Notes under the pieces: model-generated
What the model was told of the DNA's origin: nothing
What the model saw: only the letters and a program-made list of their open reading frames with translations
Databases searched by the model: none
Assembly: GCA_025352795.1 (NCBI GenBank)
Contig: JANXSF010000073.1
Coordinates: 1-64,000, forward strand
Source of the DNA: Acidobacteriota bacterium
GTDB taxonomy: Bacteria; Acidobacteriota; Terriglobia; Bryobacterales; Bryobacteraceae
DNA length: 64,000 bases
Direction: 5' to 3'
In this document: piece by piece, positions 35,833-43,684 of the stretch
How the letters are laid out: every line of letters starts with the position of its first letter
How positions within the stretch are numbered: position 1 is the stretch's first letter
Made by a program: the position numbers and the translations under genes

Positions 35833-36704
35833 GGAATCTCATCTTTTGTTTATTGGTTGGCTGTGCGACGGCTTCCGCACAGTTGATAGATTATGTCAAA
35901 AGCCAAACGGCGCGGGGCAACTTTGAAGCCGCTGAGCAAGCCATTGCACAACTTAAGACCAAGTACGGCACAGTTCCTGAAATCCTGGAAGCGCATTCCT
36001 GGTTGGGGCGCGGCGCGTTGTCCGCTAAACGGTTAGATAAAGCGGAACAGTACGCGGCAGAAACTTACAAGCTATGTGAAGAGGCATTGAAGCATAGTAA
36101 ACTGGATGCCGAACCACGCTTGCCCATTGCATTGGGTGCCGCCATTGAAGTGCAGGCGCAAGTGTTGGCGCAGCATGGGCAGCGTAGTGAAGCGGTTGCT
36201 TATCTGAATGGCGAACTAAAGAAATATCATGCCACCAGCATCCGCGCTCGCATTCAAAAGAACATTCATCTGCTCAGCCTGGAAGGCAAACCGGCACCTC
36301 CGTTGGAAGGTGTAGTGAAATGGCAAGGTAAACCGACCCTGCTGTTCTTTTGGGCTCACTGGTGTTCCGATTGCAAACAGCAAGGTCCGGTGATTGATCG
36401 GTTGCGGCAGGAGTTTCACACGCTGCAGGTGTTGGCTCCCACGCAGACATACGGTTATGTTGCCGGTGGGCAAGAGGCTTCACGAGCTGTAGAACTGCCG
36501 TATATCAAGCGCGTGTTCGATCAGTTTTATTCGACCTTACGATCTGTGCCAATGCCAATTAATGAAGAAAATTTTCGAGCCTATGGAGCCAGTTCCACGC
36601 CGACCCTGGTGTTGCTGGATCGGGTCGGCGTGGTTCGGTTGTATCATCCTGGCCAGATGAGTTACGAAGAGTTAAAGCCTGTTATCGCGCGCTGGATTAA
36701 ATAA
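35829..36704 (+). CDS. TlpA-like thioredoxin-fold protein with N-terminal helical repeats
   Basis: This encodes 291 residues. A signal peptide (MRNLIFCLLVGCATASAQ) leads into a TPR-like helical region (about 20-150; ARGNFEAAEQAIAQLKTKYG, KRLDKAEQYAAETYKLC). The C-terminal thioredoxin fold (about 155-291) has the redox motif WCSDC in LLFFWAHWCSDCKQQGP and the cis-proline loop SSTPTLVLLDRVG. The WCxxC form suggests a periplasmic thiol reductant. It is co-transcribed with the epimerase-like gene. Its target is unknown. Confidence 0.82.
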   Translation: MRNLIFCLLVGCATASAQLIDYVKSQTARGNFEAAEQAIAQLKTKYGTVPEILEAHSWLGRGALSAKRLDKAEQYAAETYKLCEEALKHSKLDAEPRLPIALGAAIEVQAQVLAQHGQRSEAVAYLNGELKKYHATSIRARIQKNIHLLSLEGKPAPPLEGVVKWQGKPTLLFFWAHWCSDCKQQGPVIDRLRQEFHTLQVLAPTQTYGYVAGGQEASRAVELPYIKRVFDQFYSTLRSVPMPINEENFRAYGASSTPTLVLLDRVGVVRLYHPGQMSYEELKPVIARWIK

Positions 36705-36720
36705 TTGACGAAGTAGCTAA

Positions 36721-37098
36721 CTACTTCTTAGCCATGGCCTCATGCGCTATTGCCATCATGTGCGCTTCCTTGGCTGCCTTGCCCATGCTTTCCGCCAGAT
36801 AATCGCAGTGGGCGGCTGTATCCGGCGCCATTGGATGCTTCGTTTCCGAAACAGTCGGCTTGGCCCGATACATCTTTGCCATCTCAGTGTGCTCTGCTGA
36901 TTCCATTTCGTACCGCTTGGAAAGTGCTTCAAAGTGCGCGGCCAGACGCAGATGATCTTGCGGTGTGCTCATCCTGGCCAGCAAAGCATTCAATTCTTTC
37001 TTGGATAATTCACGTGGCCGTTCAGCGGCGAAAGTGATTCCCATGCCAGCCGTAGCTAACAGCACAGGTCCCATCATAACTAACATTCTTCGTTTCAT
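36721..37098 (-). CDS. Small exported His/Met-containing helical protein
   Basis: This encodes 125 residues from ATG 37098, which has AAGGAG six bases upstream; an in-frame ATG at 37122 lacks this. A signal peptide (MKRRMLVMMGPVLLATAGMG) is followed by a helical domain with many His and Met residues (DHLRLAAHFEALSKRYEMES, AKEAHMMAIAHEAMAK). These residues could bind metal, but no defined motif is present. It is the last gene of the minus-strand ABC-transporter operon. No family recognised. Confidence 0.7.
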   Translation of the reverse strand: MKRRMLVMMGPVLLATAGMGITFAAERPRELSKKELNALLARMSTPQDHLRLAAHFEALSKRYEMESAEHTEMAKMYRAKPTVSETKHPMAPDTAAHCDYLAESMGKAAKEAHMMAIAHEAMAKK

Positions 37099-37111
37099 AA
37101 ATTGCTCCTTT

Positions 37112-37834
37112 TTACAAATCAACTTTACTGCTCGAAATCAATGGGGCGGGTTCGTTGCGTTCTTCCTGAACGATCCGCCCATCTTCCAAAATGATTGTGC
37201 GATCAGCTTCCGCGCCAAACGCTGTATTATGCGTCGTCAGTAAGATCGCCAGCCCCTCTTCGGCGGCCAACCGCTTGAACAGGGCGATGATGGATTGGCC
37301 AGTAACTTTATCCAAATTCCCCGTCGGTTCATCGGCCACCAAAATTTTCGGACCAATGATTAGCGCCCTGGCAATGGCCACCCGTTGCATTTGCCCGCCT
37401 GACAATTCCCGAGGCAGATGAGTTGCACGATCGGTAAGCCCCACCGCTGACAGAATCGCTCGCGTTCTTTCTGGGTTAGTGCGCAGGCCCAAAAACATCA
37501 GCGGCAGTTCCACATTTTCTGTCACGGTAAGGGTCGGCAACAGTGAGAACTGCTGGAACACGAAGCCCAACAGGCCGCGACGAACTTCCACCAGTTGATC
37601 TTCCGAAAGACCCGCCACTGACTTTCCATCTACATTGAGCGTCCCTTCTGTGGGCGCATCCAAGCAGGAAAGAATGTTGATGAGTGTCGTCTTGCCTGAA
37701 CCGGACGGCCCCAGAATGGCCACAATCTCACCCTTGCGAATGGCGATGTCCACTCCGTCAAGAGCCTTCACTGTCTCACTACCGCGATGGTAGTAACGCT
37801 TTAATCCATGCCCTTCAATAATGACGTCGTTCAT
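37112..37834 (-). CDS. ABC transporter ATP-binding protein, LolD/MacB type
   Basis: This encodes 240 residues. It has Walker A GPSGSGKTT, the MacB/LolD-type stretch GFVFQQFSLLPTLTVTENVE, the signature ELSGGQMQRVAIARAL, Walker B ILVADEPTGNLD and switch His in LLTTHNTAF. Such ATPases drive mechanotransmission ABC proteins that act on lipoproteins, peptides or drugs in the periplasm rather than moving solutes across the membrane. It is one base from the permease gene. Confidence 0.92.
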   Translation of the reverse strand: MNDVIIEGHGLKRYYHRGSETVKALDGVDIAIRKGEIVAILGPSGSGKTTLINILSCLDAPTEGTLNVDGKSVAGLSEDQLVEVRRGLLGFVFQQFSLLPTLTVTENVELPLMFLGLRTNPERTRAILSAVGLTDRATHLPRELSGGQMQRVAIARALIIGPKILVADEPTGNLDKVTGQSIIALFKRLAAEEGLAILLTTHNTAFGAEADRTIILEDGRIVQEERNEPAPLISSSKVDL

Positions 37835-37835
37835 A

Positions 37836-39128
37836 TCAATCTCCTTTGTTGATGGCTTCTACTGGACGCATAGAGGACGCCCGCCAAGCAGGATAAAGCC
37901 CTGCGAAGAATCCCAGGATCACTGCTCCCAGCACCGCATAACCAATCACCGCAGGCGTGATGCGAACAATAGAACCAGATACTCCCAAATCTGCAATCGA
38001 TTTAATGGCCCGCTCCACCAGGCCAGAGCCGACCACGGCCAGCACGGAACCGGCCATTGCGCCGCACAGGCAGATCATCACCGTCTCAAGCCAAATGAGT
38101 TGAAATACAGATTCACGCCTGGCCCCCAGCGCTTTCATGATTCCGATCTCAGATGTTCGTTCGTAAACACTCATCAGGATTGTGTTGATGACTCCAATGA
38201 AAGCGACGATCATGGCGATGGCCGCCACCGCCGCAATCATTGTCTGTGCAGTTGAAACCAGACTGACCAGCGTGTTCTTCACTTGCTGCAAACCCACTAC
38301 CTGCACTTCCGGCAGCTTCAGCCAACGAGTTTCAAATTGACGCAATTTGACTGCTGAAAACTGCTTCAACTTGATTCCCAAAATCGTCAATTGGCCGGGC
38401 CGACCAAAGTATTCACGGGCGACGTCAAGTGGCAGAAAAACTGTACCGTCATCCTGCGTTCCTGTCCTATCCATCACGCCCACCACCTTGAATTCGTGCA
38501 TCACTGCGTTGGTCATACCAGATGGAGTAATTGAGGCGTAAAACGTGTCACCTACCTTACGTTGTTCGTATTCGGCGGCCTCAAAACCCAGCACCACTTC
38601 GTTTTTTGAGTCCGCAGTAAACCATCGGCCACCGGCGTATCCAGAGCCTTGTTTGAAAGCGATCCACGGCTTCATCACTTTGTAACTAGGCACGTCGATC
38701 CCGCTGATGATCAGGAAATTCTTTTCCTTTTCGTCATCACGAATGCCACTACCCTGCTTCTGCGCCACGCCGACAAAAATTGGCGTAATGCTCTCAATGT
38801 CCGGGTCACTCTTCACCTTCTCGTAAGTGTCACCAGGAAGATAAAGCAGGCCTGTGCCGCCTTTCAGCATCATAGTTGCCGCTTCATAGGGGCAGCCCTT
38901 GGCCATGATCATCACCTGGAAACCTAGCATGTCAATGCTCTTGTCAATCGCATCGCGATAACCCAACATGAAGCCACCAAGCGACACTGCCACGGTGACA
39001 GCAAGCCCAACACCAGCAACAGTGAGCGCCGTGCGGATCACTCGTCGACGAAGATTTTTGATGGCAAGCACAAAGTAGCGCTTCAGGATAAATGGATCGG
39101 TTCTTGTATCGTTGTTCATAAGATTCAC
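37836..39128 (-). CDS. ABC transporter permease, MacB/FtsX-type
   Basis: This encodes 430 residues with the four-helix MacB topology: helix 1 (VIRTALTVAGVGLAVTVAVS), a periplasmic domain of about 230 residues, then three helices (AAVAAIAMIVAFIGVINTIL; WLETVMICLCGAMAGSVLAV; GYAVLGAVILGFFAGLYPAW). ERTSEIGIMKALGARRESVF is the FtsX coupling signature. A CPYEAATMM segment near the N-terminus has a lone cysteine. It overlaps the upstream small exported protein gene by 4 bases and pairs with the ATPase. Confidence 0.9.
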   Translation of the reverse strand: MNLMNNDTRTDPFILKRYFVLAIKNLRRRVIRTALTVAGVGLAVTVAVSLGGFMLGYRDAIDKSIDMLGFQVMIMAKGCPYEAATMMLKGGTGLLYLPGDTYEKVKSDPDIESITPIFVGVAQKQGSGIRDDEKEKNFLIISGIDVPSYKVMKPWIAFKQGSGYAGGRWFTADSKNEVVLGFEAAEYEQRKVGDTFYASITPSGMTNAVMHEFKVVGVMDRTGTQDDGTVFLPLDVAREYFGRPGQLTILGIKLKQFSAVKLRQFETRWLKLPEVQVVGLQQVKNTLVSLVSTAQTMIAAVAAIAMIVAFIGVINTILMSVYERTSEIGIMKALGARRESVFQLIWLETVMICLCGAMAGSVLAVVGSGLVERAIKSIADLGVSGSIVRITPAVIGYAVLGAVILGFFAGLYPAWRASSMRPVEAINKGD

Positions 39129-39496
39129 CTAAATTCCACCGCGTTGGCTACCAGTTGGTAACCGTCTCCAAAGGTTTCCAGTTGCCCTTCTGCAATAGCC
39201 GCCCGACCCTCATTCATAGGGGCGGCCATGGCTACCTGTTGCAGGTCAATGCGTAGGGTCTTTTCCCCGGCAACGAAAAAGAAAAAGCAGCCCATGGCTT
39301 TACACTGATCACGAATTTGCCCTTCCAGCCGCACCGTCTTACCAAGAAATTCCTTGGGTCGTTCAATCAAATCTTCCACACGTACTTTCGATGCGCCTGT
39401 GAATTCCCCAAATTTGGTGGGAGCCTGCGTAGCGCGCCAGCCTAGCACCCCCGCCACCACAAGGATTACTGCGCATAAACTTAAAATGGTTTTCAT
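39125..39496 (-). CDS. Small membrane-anchored OB-fold-like protein with CxxxC motif
   Basis: This encodes 123 residues with an N-terminal membrane helix or signal (MKTILSLCAVILVVAGVLGW). The remainder (PKEFLGKTVRLEGQIRDQCK, then MGCFFFFVAGEKTLRIDL) resembles the DUF4920/OB-type periplasmic fold, in which a CxxxGC motif follows the first strands. Here it reads CKAMGC. The two cysteines could bind metal or form a disulfide. Its stop overlaps the permease start, so it is an integral member of this operon. Function unknown. Confidence 0.65.
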   Translation of the reverse strand: MKTILSLCAVILVVAGVLGWRATQAPTKFGEFTGASKVRVEDLIERPKEFLGKTVRLEGQIRDQCKAMGCFFFFVAGEKTLRIDLQQVAMAAPMNEGRAAIAEGQLETFGDGYQLVANAVEFR

Positions 39497-39506
39497 CAGT
39501 TACTCC

Positions 39507-40190
39507 TTACTTACTCTGATTTTTCCCTGCCGCTTGCTGGGCTCTTACAAAAAATGGCTCGAAACGTTGTCCGTAGATAAAGTAGTCAAGCAGAATTAAG
39601 TTCTTTCGAATGCCTCGTACAGAGGCTTCATAGTCTGGCTTTCCATTGGCATCGACCACTGGGGGCTTGATCGCCGCCACTTTATCGGCCTTCGATGCGG
39701 GTTGCACTTTAGCGTAGTAATCATGCTTGTAGAAATCGGCAAGAGTGAGCCCCGCGTATTGCGCGCGAAATTCCTTGCTCCGCAACTGCTTTGCGGCAGG
39801 GCTTTCCAGGCGTTGATAGAAGAAACTGCGGATCTCCGCTGTGGCAGGGTCTAACGATAGAAACACTTGAATGACTCCGCCCTTGCCTGGTACATTCACG
39901 CCGTGCACAATGCCGATTTTGGTGACACCTTTATAAACGCTATAAACCGTATATGGTGTTTCGTAAGTTTCGTAGATTGCATCCAAGTCACTGCCCAGAC
40001 GGCTCTTCAATCCCTTAAAGAGTGCGGCACCATCAGTGAGTCTGGGGAATTCTTTCAGGTCTTCCTTGAACGTGGTCATTTCCGGATAGAGGTATTTCAA
40101 GTCCTCAGCCGGATTGCTCAGCGTGCAGCCGATTGCTCCAAATATGGTCCGTGGCAGCAAGCAGGCCAAAATGAACATTGCGATTTTCAT
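39507..40190 (-). CDS. Exported protein with possible FMN-binding-like domain
   Basis: This encodes 227 residues with a signal peptide (MKIAMFILACLLPRTIFG). The centre (GVNVPGKGGVIQVFLSLDPA, TAEIRSFFYQRLESPAAKQL, FRAQYAGLTLADFYKHDYY) recalls the RnfG/NosR-type FMN-binding domain, but the Thr used for covalent flavin attachment is not recognisable. An exported protein of unknown function remains the safe description. It lies 10 bases before the CxxxC protein in the same operon. Confidence 0.6.
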   Translation of the reverse strand: MKIAMFILACLLPRTIFGAIGCTLSNPAEDLKYLYPEMTTFKEDLKEFPRLTDGAALFKGLKSRLGSDLDAIYETYETPYTVYSVYKGVTKIGIVHGVNVPGKGGVIQVFLSLDPATAEIRSFFYQRLESPAAKQLRSKEFRAQYAGLTLADFYKHDYYAKVQPASKADKVAAIKPPVVDANGKPDYEASVRGIRKNLILLDYFIYGQRFEPFFVRAQQAAGKNQSK

Positions 40191-40199
40191 AAAATCTCC

Positions 40200-41390
40200 T
40201 CACCGGTAAAAATAATATTGAAGCGTGAAAACTGTGCTGGGTAACTCTGGGCGCATGCGCTCTAGACGACGCTCGATATTGGCTTTGATCCAATGTAAAT
40301 TTGAGTTTCCAACGTCGTTGCGGAAGTACCAGGTGAACTCCCCAATCAAGGAGGCGTCAGCGCCTGAATCGGATTCGCGGAAACGTCGATATTGTGTGGC
40401 CACTCCCCATCGTCGTGAGGCATGCAAGTAATCCGCCTGGTGGAGTTGCATGAACACTGGGGTTTGCGCATCTTTTCCACCGCTCAATTCATTGGTGAAT
40501 GTGATTAAGCCCGTGGGTACGGCTCGCCGATATCTTCCATCCAGACCAACGCGCTGGGTTTCTATCTTGCCCGGTTTCATCCTATCCATGGACAATCGCT
40601 CACCTCCTAACAAGGAAAAGCCACCCTCCAAGCCGTGTTCATTGCTGTATTGATTTGCCAGGCTGATGCGTACCGCAGCCAGCCCACGCTGCCCCTTGAC
40701 TTTCAAATCGTAACCGGAACCGGCCAAATAATAGGCGTCATAATTCAGGTGCTTATTCAACGATCCCCAAAGTCCGGTGTACCAATCGCGTTCGAATCCA
40801 AAGTTACGTTCGTTGGAAAGCTGCAGTACGGTTCCGTGTGTATCTGTTTGTAAGTTCAAACCAAAGGGAACATAGAACCGTCCTGCACGCAAGTTGAATC
40901 GCCCAATATTGTCACCCTTTTGCTGTTCGTTCAGGAAAGGATTCAGCACGTTGTAAAGGTCCAGGTACAGGTTGTGATACTCAAAGGCCCAGCCCGCACG
41001 GTTCTCTCCTTCCATGTCGTTTTGAACAGGATTAAAGCCGTCGCGCCGCACAAGGCGCCCTTGCAAGTTGAAGCTGGCCACGGTGGATGTGCCGGTAGAA
41101 AACTTCTTCAACACCTCAAAGCCAATGGATTGGCGACTGGCACCTTGGCCATCCTCGTTCGTCGTGAATTGCGACATAATTTCCTTCCTGAAACCGAAGT
41201 TATCAGTGAATAGAGTTCGCATCCAGGATTTGGTCGACGGGAAGCCATCCTGCTGTGTTTGTGGTTGCGATTTTACAGGCAGGCCTGCAAATGGATCTTG
41301 TTCAGCTTCCACTTTTGCCGGATCCTGGCCGGTCATCCTTGCGGATGCAAGAATAGCCACGGCGAACAGAACCGTTGCTGTTTTCTTCAT
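40200..41390 (-). CDS. Outer-membrane beta-barrel protein
   Basis: This encodes 396 residues. A signal peptide (MKKTATVLFAVAILASARM) precedes a Gln/Pro-rich linker and about 16 amphipathic strands (GRFNLRAGRFYVPFGLNLQT, WIKANIERRLERM) ending in FTLQYYFYR. RAGRFYVPFG is common in OprO/P-like and related barrels. It could be the outer-membrane part of the export or redox system encoded downstream. Substrate unknown. Confidence 0.75.
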   Translation of the reverse strand: MKKTATVLFAVAILASARMTGQDPAKVEAEQDPFAGLPVKSQPQTQQDGFPSTKSWMRTLFTDNFGFRKEIMSQFTTNEDGQGASRQSIGFEVLKKFSTGTSTVASFNLQGRLVRRDGFNPVQNDMEGENRAGWAFEYHNLYLDLYNVLNPFLNEQQKGDNIGRFNLRAGRFYVPFGLNLQTDTHGTVLQLSNERNFGFERDWYTGLWGSLNKHLNYDAYYLAGSGYDLKVKGQRGLAAVRISLANQYSNEHGLEGGFSLLGGERLSMDRMKPGKIETQRVGLDGRYRRAVPTGLITFTNELSGGKDAQTPVFMQLHQADYLHASRRWGVATQYRRFRESDSGADASLIGEFTWYFRNDVGNSNLHWIKANIERRLERMRPELPSTVFTLQYYFYR

Positions 41391-41457
41391 AAGACATCTC
41401 CTGACGCAATTTCGCGCTAGTTCACACGCGCGGGGGCTCAGTAACGGAGATGGATTT

Positions 41458-41817
41458 TCAGATTAGGAATTGGTGGAAGGTGACAACCCGGTCATGCAGG
41501 GTGAACATCGCCACCCGAAAGGTAGGAGCCTTTACTAAGGAAGGCTGAATCCCAATCGACACTGCAATAAAAGGCAGTTCGCAGGGCACGGCGGCTACAT
41601 CCATTTTTGCCGCCTCAAGAGGTGGTGTGAGGGAATCGATGAAGATGCAACTAGGTTTTGTGCAGTCGTCTTTATTTGGAGCTGATTGAGTAGGGTGGCA
41701 GGGCGGTACTGAAGGACCAGATGCCCTCATGCTTGATCCCAGACAAATACACAGCGGACTGGACAGTAGAATGGTGACGACCAGTGTTGCAATTCCGTAT
41801 TTGACTGCGGTGTTCAT
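41458..41817 (-). CDS. Small cysteine-containing exported protein, first gene of ABC operon
   Basis: This encodes 119 residues with an N-terminal hydrophobic signal (YGIATLVVTILLSSPLCICL). The mature part has a cluster, PPCHPTQSAPNKDDCTKPSC, with three cysteines and a histidine, and ends FTLHDRVVTFHQFLI. Small proteins of this look often lead metal-resistance operons in Gram-negative bacteria, but I recognise no exact family. It is followed after 67 bases by the barrel gene. Confidence 0.6.
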   Translation of the reverse strand: MNTAVKYGIATLVVTILLSSPLCICLGSSMRASGPSVPPCHPTQSAPNKDDCTKPSCIFIDSLTPPLEAAKMDVAAVPCELPFIAVSIGIQPSLVKAPTFRVAMFTLHDRVVTFHQFLI

Positions 41818-41873
41818 CTACTACTTTAGCTTAGCACTTCAAGGACCAATTGCTTTTAAGCCAAAGTATCAGC

Positions 41874-41888
41874 AAAATACGATATTTT
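41874..41888. promoter_or_regulatory. AT-rich palindrome upstream of the ABC operon
   Basis: AAAATA-CGA-TATTTT is a perfect 6-bp inverted repeat about 57 bases before the first operon gene (start 41817). It could be an operator. AT-rich palindromes can arise by chance. Confidence 0.3.
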
Positions 41889-41950
41889 CCTGACTTGTTT
41901 GCGAGTGCCGGTGGGGTAAATCACCCAACATTTCAAATCAACGGAGTTAA

Positions 41951-42002
41951 ACGCCCCCACAGAATTAGACTTTTTCAGGACATCATCACCTTATGGGGGC
42001 GT
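41951..42002 (-). terminator. Possible terminator or hairpin after recA
   Basis: ACGCCCCCA (41951-41959) and TGGGGGCGT (41994-42002) form a perfect 9-bp stem just after the recA stop codon. The loop is long (34 bases) and the T run is short (TTTAA), so it may be a weak terminator or an mRNA-stabilising hairpin. Confidence 0.45.
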
Positions 42003-42005
42003 GCT

Positions 42006-43046
42006 TTAATTACTGGCGGCTAACGCGAATTCCGGTTCAACAAACGGTTGCGGCAAACTCAGGGCGGCACGCAATTCGGCGTCCAATCGAATGGCCTGTT
42101 CTTCGTGTTCGCGCATGTAAGTGCGAGCGTTTTCCCGACCTTGCCCGATTCGCTCCCCGTGATAGCTGTACCAGGATCCACTCTTTTCCACCAGCCCTTG
42201 TGCCACGCCCAGGTCCAGCAGATCGCCTTCGCGGGAAATGCCCAGGCCATATAAAATGTCCACTTCCACTTCGCGAAACGGTGGGGCCACTTTGTTCTTC
42301 ACCACCTTGATCTTGGTGCGGTTGCCCACAACGGTTTCCCCTTCTTTGATCGCCGCTAAACGACGAATATCCAGTCGGACACTGGAAAAGAACTTTAACG
42401 CCCGACCCCCGGAAGTGGTCTCTGGACTCCCAAACATCACGCCGATCTTTTCGCGGATCTGGTTGATGAAAATCAGGCAGGTGCCCGTTCTGGAACACAC
42501 GCCAGTGAGTTTACGCATGGCTTGCGACATCAATCGCGCCTGCACACCAATGGACGAATCGCCCATTTCGCCCTCTAGTTCCGATTTAGGAACCAGTGCC
42601 GCAACGGAATCCACCACCAGGACGTCAATTGCTCCTGAAGCAATCAATGTATTGGCGATTTCCAGAGCCTGTTCCGCATGGTCCGGTTGGGAGACAAGTA
42701 AGTTGTCTGTATCAACCCCTAACTTATTGGCATAAAGCGGATCAAGCGCATGTTCCACGTCAATGAAAGCCGCTGTGCCGCCGTTCTTTTGGGCCTGGGC
42801 GATGACCGTCAAGGCAACCGTAGTTTTTCCAGAAGATTCTGGTCCGTAGATTTCAATAATTCGTCCACGCGGCAGACCACCCACACCCAAAGCCACATCC
42901 AGCGAGATGGAACCCGTTGAAATGACTGCGACAGGGATAAGGGAATCGCGCGCACCCAGCCGGACCACGGAGCCTTTGCCGAAAGTCTTTTCAATCTGAC
43001 CAAGGGTGGTGGCCAGCGCTTTGGATTTTTCTTTGAGATCGATCAT
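42006..43046 (-). CDS. recA: RecA recombinase
   Basis: This encodes 346 residues. I start at ATG 43046 ([20 protein letters not shown]), which agrees with known RecA N-termini; the frame is open to 43085. Core motifs are [10 protein letters not shown], Walker [18 protein letters not shown], Walker [16 protein letters not shown], the L1 loop around [20 protein letters not shown] and L2 around [20 protein letters not shown]. It forms filaments on single-stranded DNA for strand exchange and triggers SOS cleavage of LexA. The gene stands alone. A 38-base palindrome lies about 50 bases upstream of the start. Confidence 0.97.
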   Translation of the reverse strand: MIDLKEKSKALATTLGQIEKTFGKGSVVRLGARDSLIPVAVISTGSISLDVALGVGGLPRGRIIEIYGPESSGKTTVALTVIAQAQKNGGTAAFIDVEHALDPLYANKLGVDTDNLLVSQPDHAEQALEIANTLIASGAIDVLVVDSVAALVPKSELEGEMGDSSIGVQARLMSQAMRKLTGVCSRTGTCLIFINQIREKIGVMFGSPETTSGGRALKFFSSVRLDIRRLAAIKEGETVVGNRTKIKVVKNKVAPPFREVEVDILYGLGISREGDLLDLGVAQGLVEKSGSWYSYHGERIGQGRENARTYMREHEEQAIRLDAELRAALSLPQPFVEPEFALAASN

Positions 43047-43096
43047 GCAATGTAAGTGGGTGGTGCGGTGAAAGAGTCTCTGCAAGGTGTGAAGAT

Positions 43097-43134
43097 CCCA
43101 TGGAGTACGCCTGTAGCAGGAGTATTCCTATGGG
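43097..43134. promoter_or_regulatory. Imperfect 38-base palindrome upstream of recA
   Basis: CCCATGGAGTAC (43097-43108) pairs with GTATTCCTATGGG (43122-43134) with one bulge and one mismatch. CCTG/CAGG continue the stem inside, leaving a three-base centre. It lies 51-88 bases before the recA start. It could be a repressor site or an RNA hairpin in the recA leader. It does not match the LexA boxes I know. Confidence 0.4.
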
Positions 43135-43236
43135 CGCGGGTAGAGGTGTGTAGGCAATGGAATCTAGCGGTAGTGTGGAGGTTTTCAGGGTTTACCGATG
43201 TAGGGCGATTGCTTACAGATTCCCCTTGCTTCCTTG

Positions 43237-43292
43237 AACTATTAATTTTATAGTTGACAAGGATCTCTTTTTCAACTAATTTATTAATAGTT
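43237..43292 (+). promoter_or_regulatory. Promoter with two AACTA-N9-TAGTT operators for the BlaI-type repressor
   Basis: Two inverted repeats of identical form, AACTA-N9-TAGTT, lie at 43237-43255 and 43274-43292, with starts 37 bp apart. The first overlaps a perfect -35 TTGACA (43254-43259). The second overlaps the -10 region (TAATTT, 43277-43282, spacer 17) and ends 5 bases before the repressor ATG. This is the expected layout for BlaI autorepression, although known BlaI/MecI sites have a shorter spacer between their half-sites. Confidence 0.7.
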
Positions 43293-43297
43293 CACCG

Positions 43298-43684
43298 ATG
43301 GCACGACCCAAATCATCCTCTCTCACCTCCGCCGAACTCCGACTTATGGACGTTTTGTGGTTAAAGGGCCCCTCTTCCGTTGCTGAAGTTGCCGACGCCT
43401 TGCCACTGGAAACTGGCCTTGCCTATTCAACGGTTCTCACCACCCTGCGCATTCTGGAAGACAAAGGTTATCTAAAGCACGAAAAGCAGGGTCGAGCCTT
43501 CATTTACAGCGCTGCGGTGGAACGCGAAACCGCCCAGCGCAGTGCACTTACTCAACTGCTTACTCGCTTCTTTGGTGGCAAGCCGGAACTGTTAGTGCAA
43601 AACCTTCTGGACAACGAAGAACTCAGCGAAGCCGAAATCCACCGACTCAGAGAATTGATAGCAAAACAGGAAGGTCGCCTATGA
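43298..43684 (+). CDS. BlaI/MecI-family transcriptional repressor
   Basis: This encodes 128 residues, the usual length. A winged-helix domain (about 8-75) has LTSAELRLMDVLWLKGPSSV, TGLAYSTVLTTLRILEDKGY and the wing KHEKQGRAFIYSAAV. The C-terminal helices dimerise (TRFFGGKPELLVQNLLDNEE). In staphylococci such repressors control beta-lactamase genes and are inactivated when a sensor protease is triggered. Here the adjacent M56 gene overlaps by 4 bases, and two matched palindromes cover the promoter. No beta-lactamase gene is nearby. Confidence 0.92.
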   Translation: MARPKSSSLTSAELRLMDVLWLKGPSSVAEVADALPLETGLAYSTVLTTLRILEDKGYLKHEKQGRAFIYSAAVERETAQRSALTQLLTRFFGGKPELLVQNLLDNEELSEAEIHRLRELIAKQEGRL

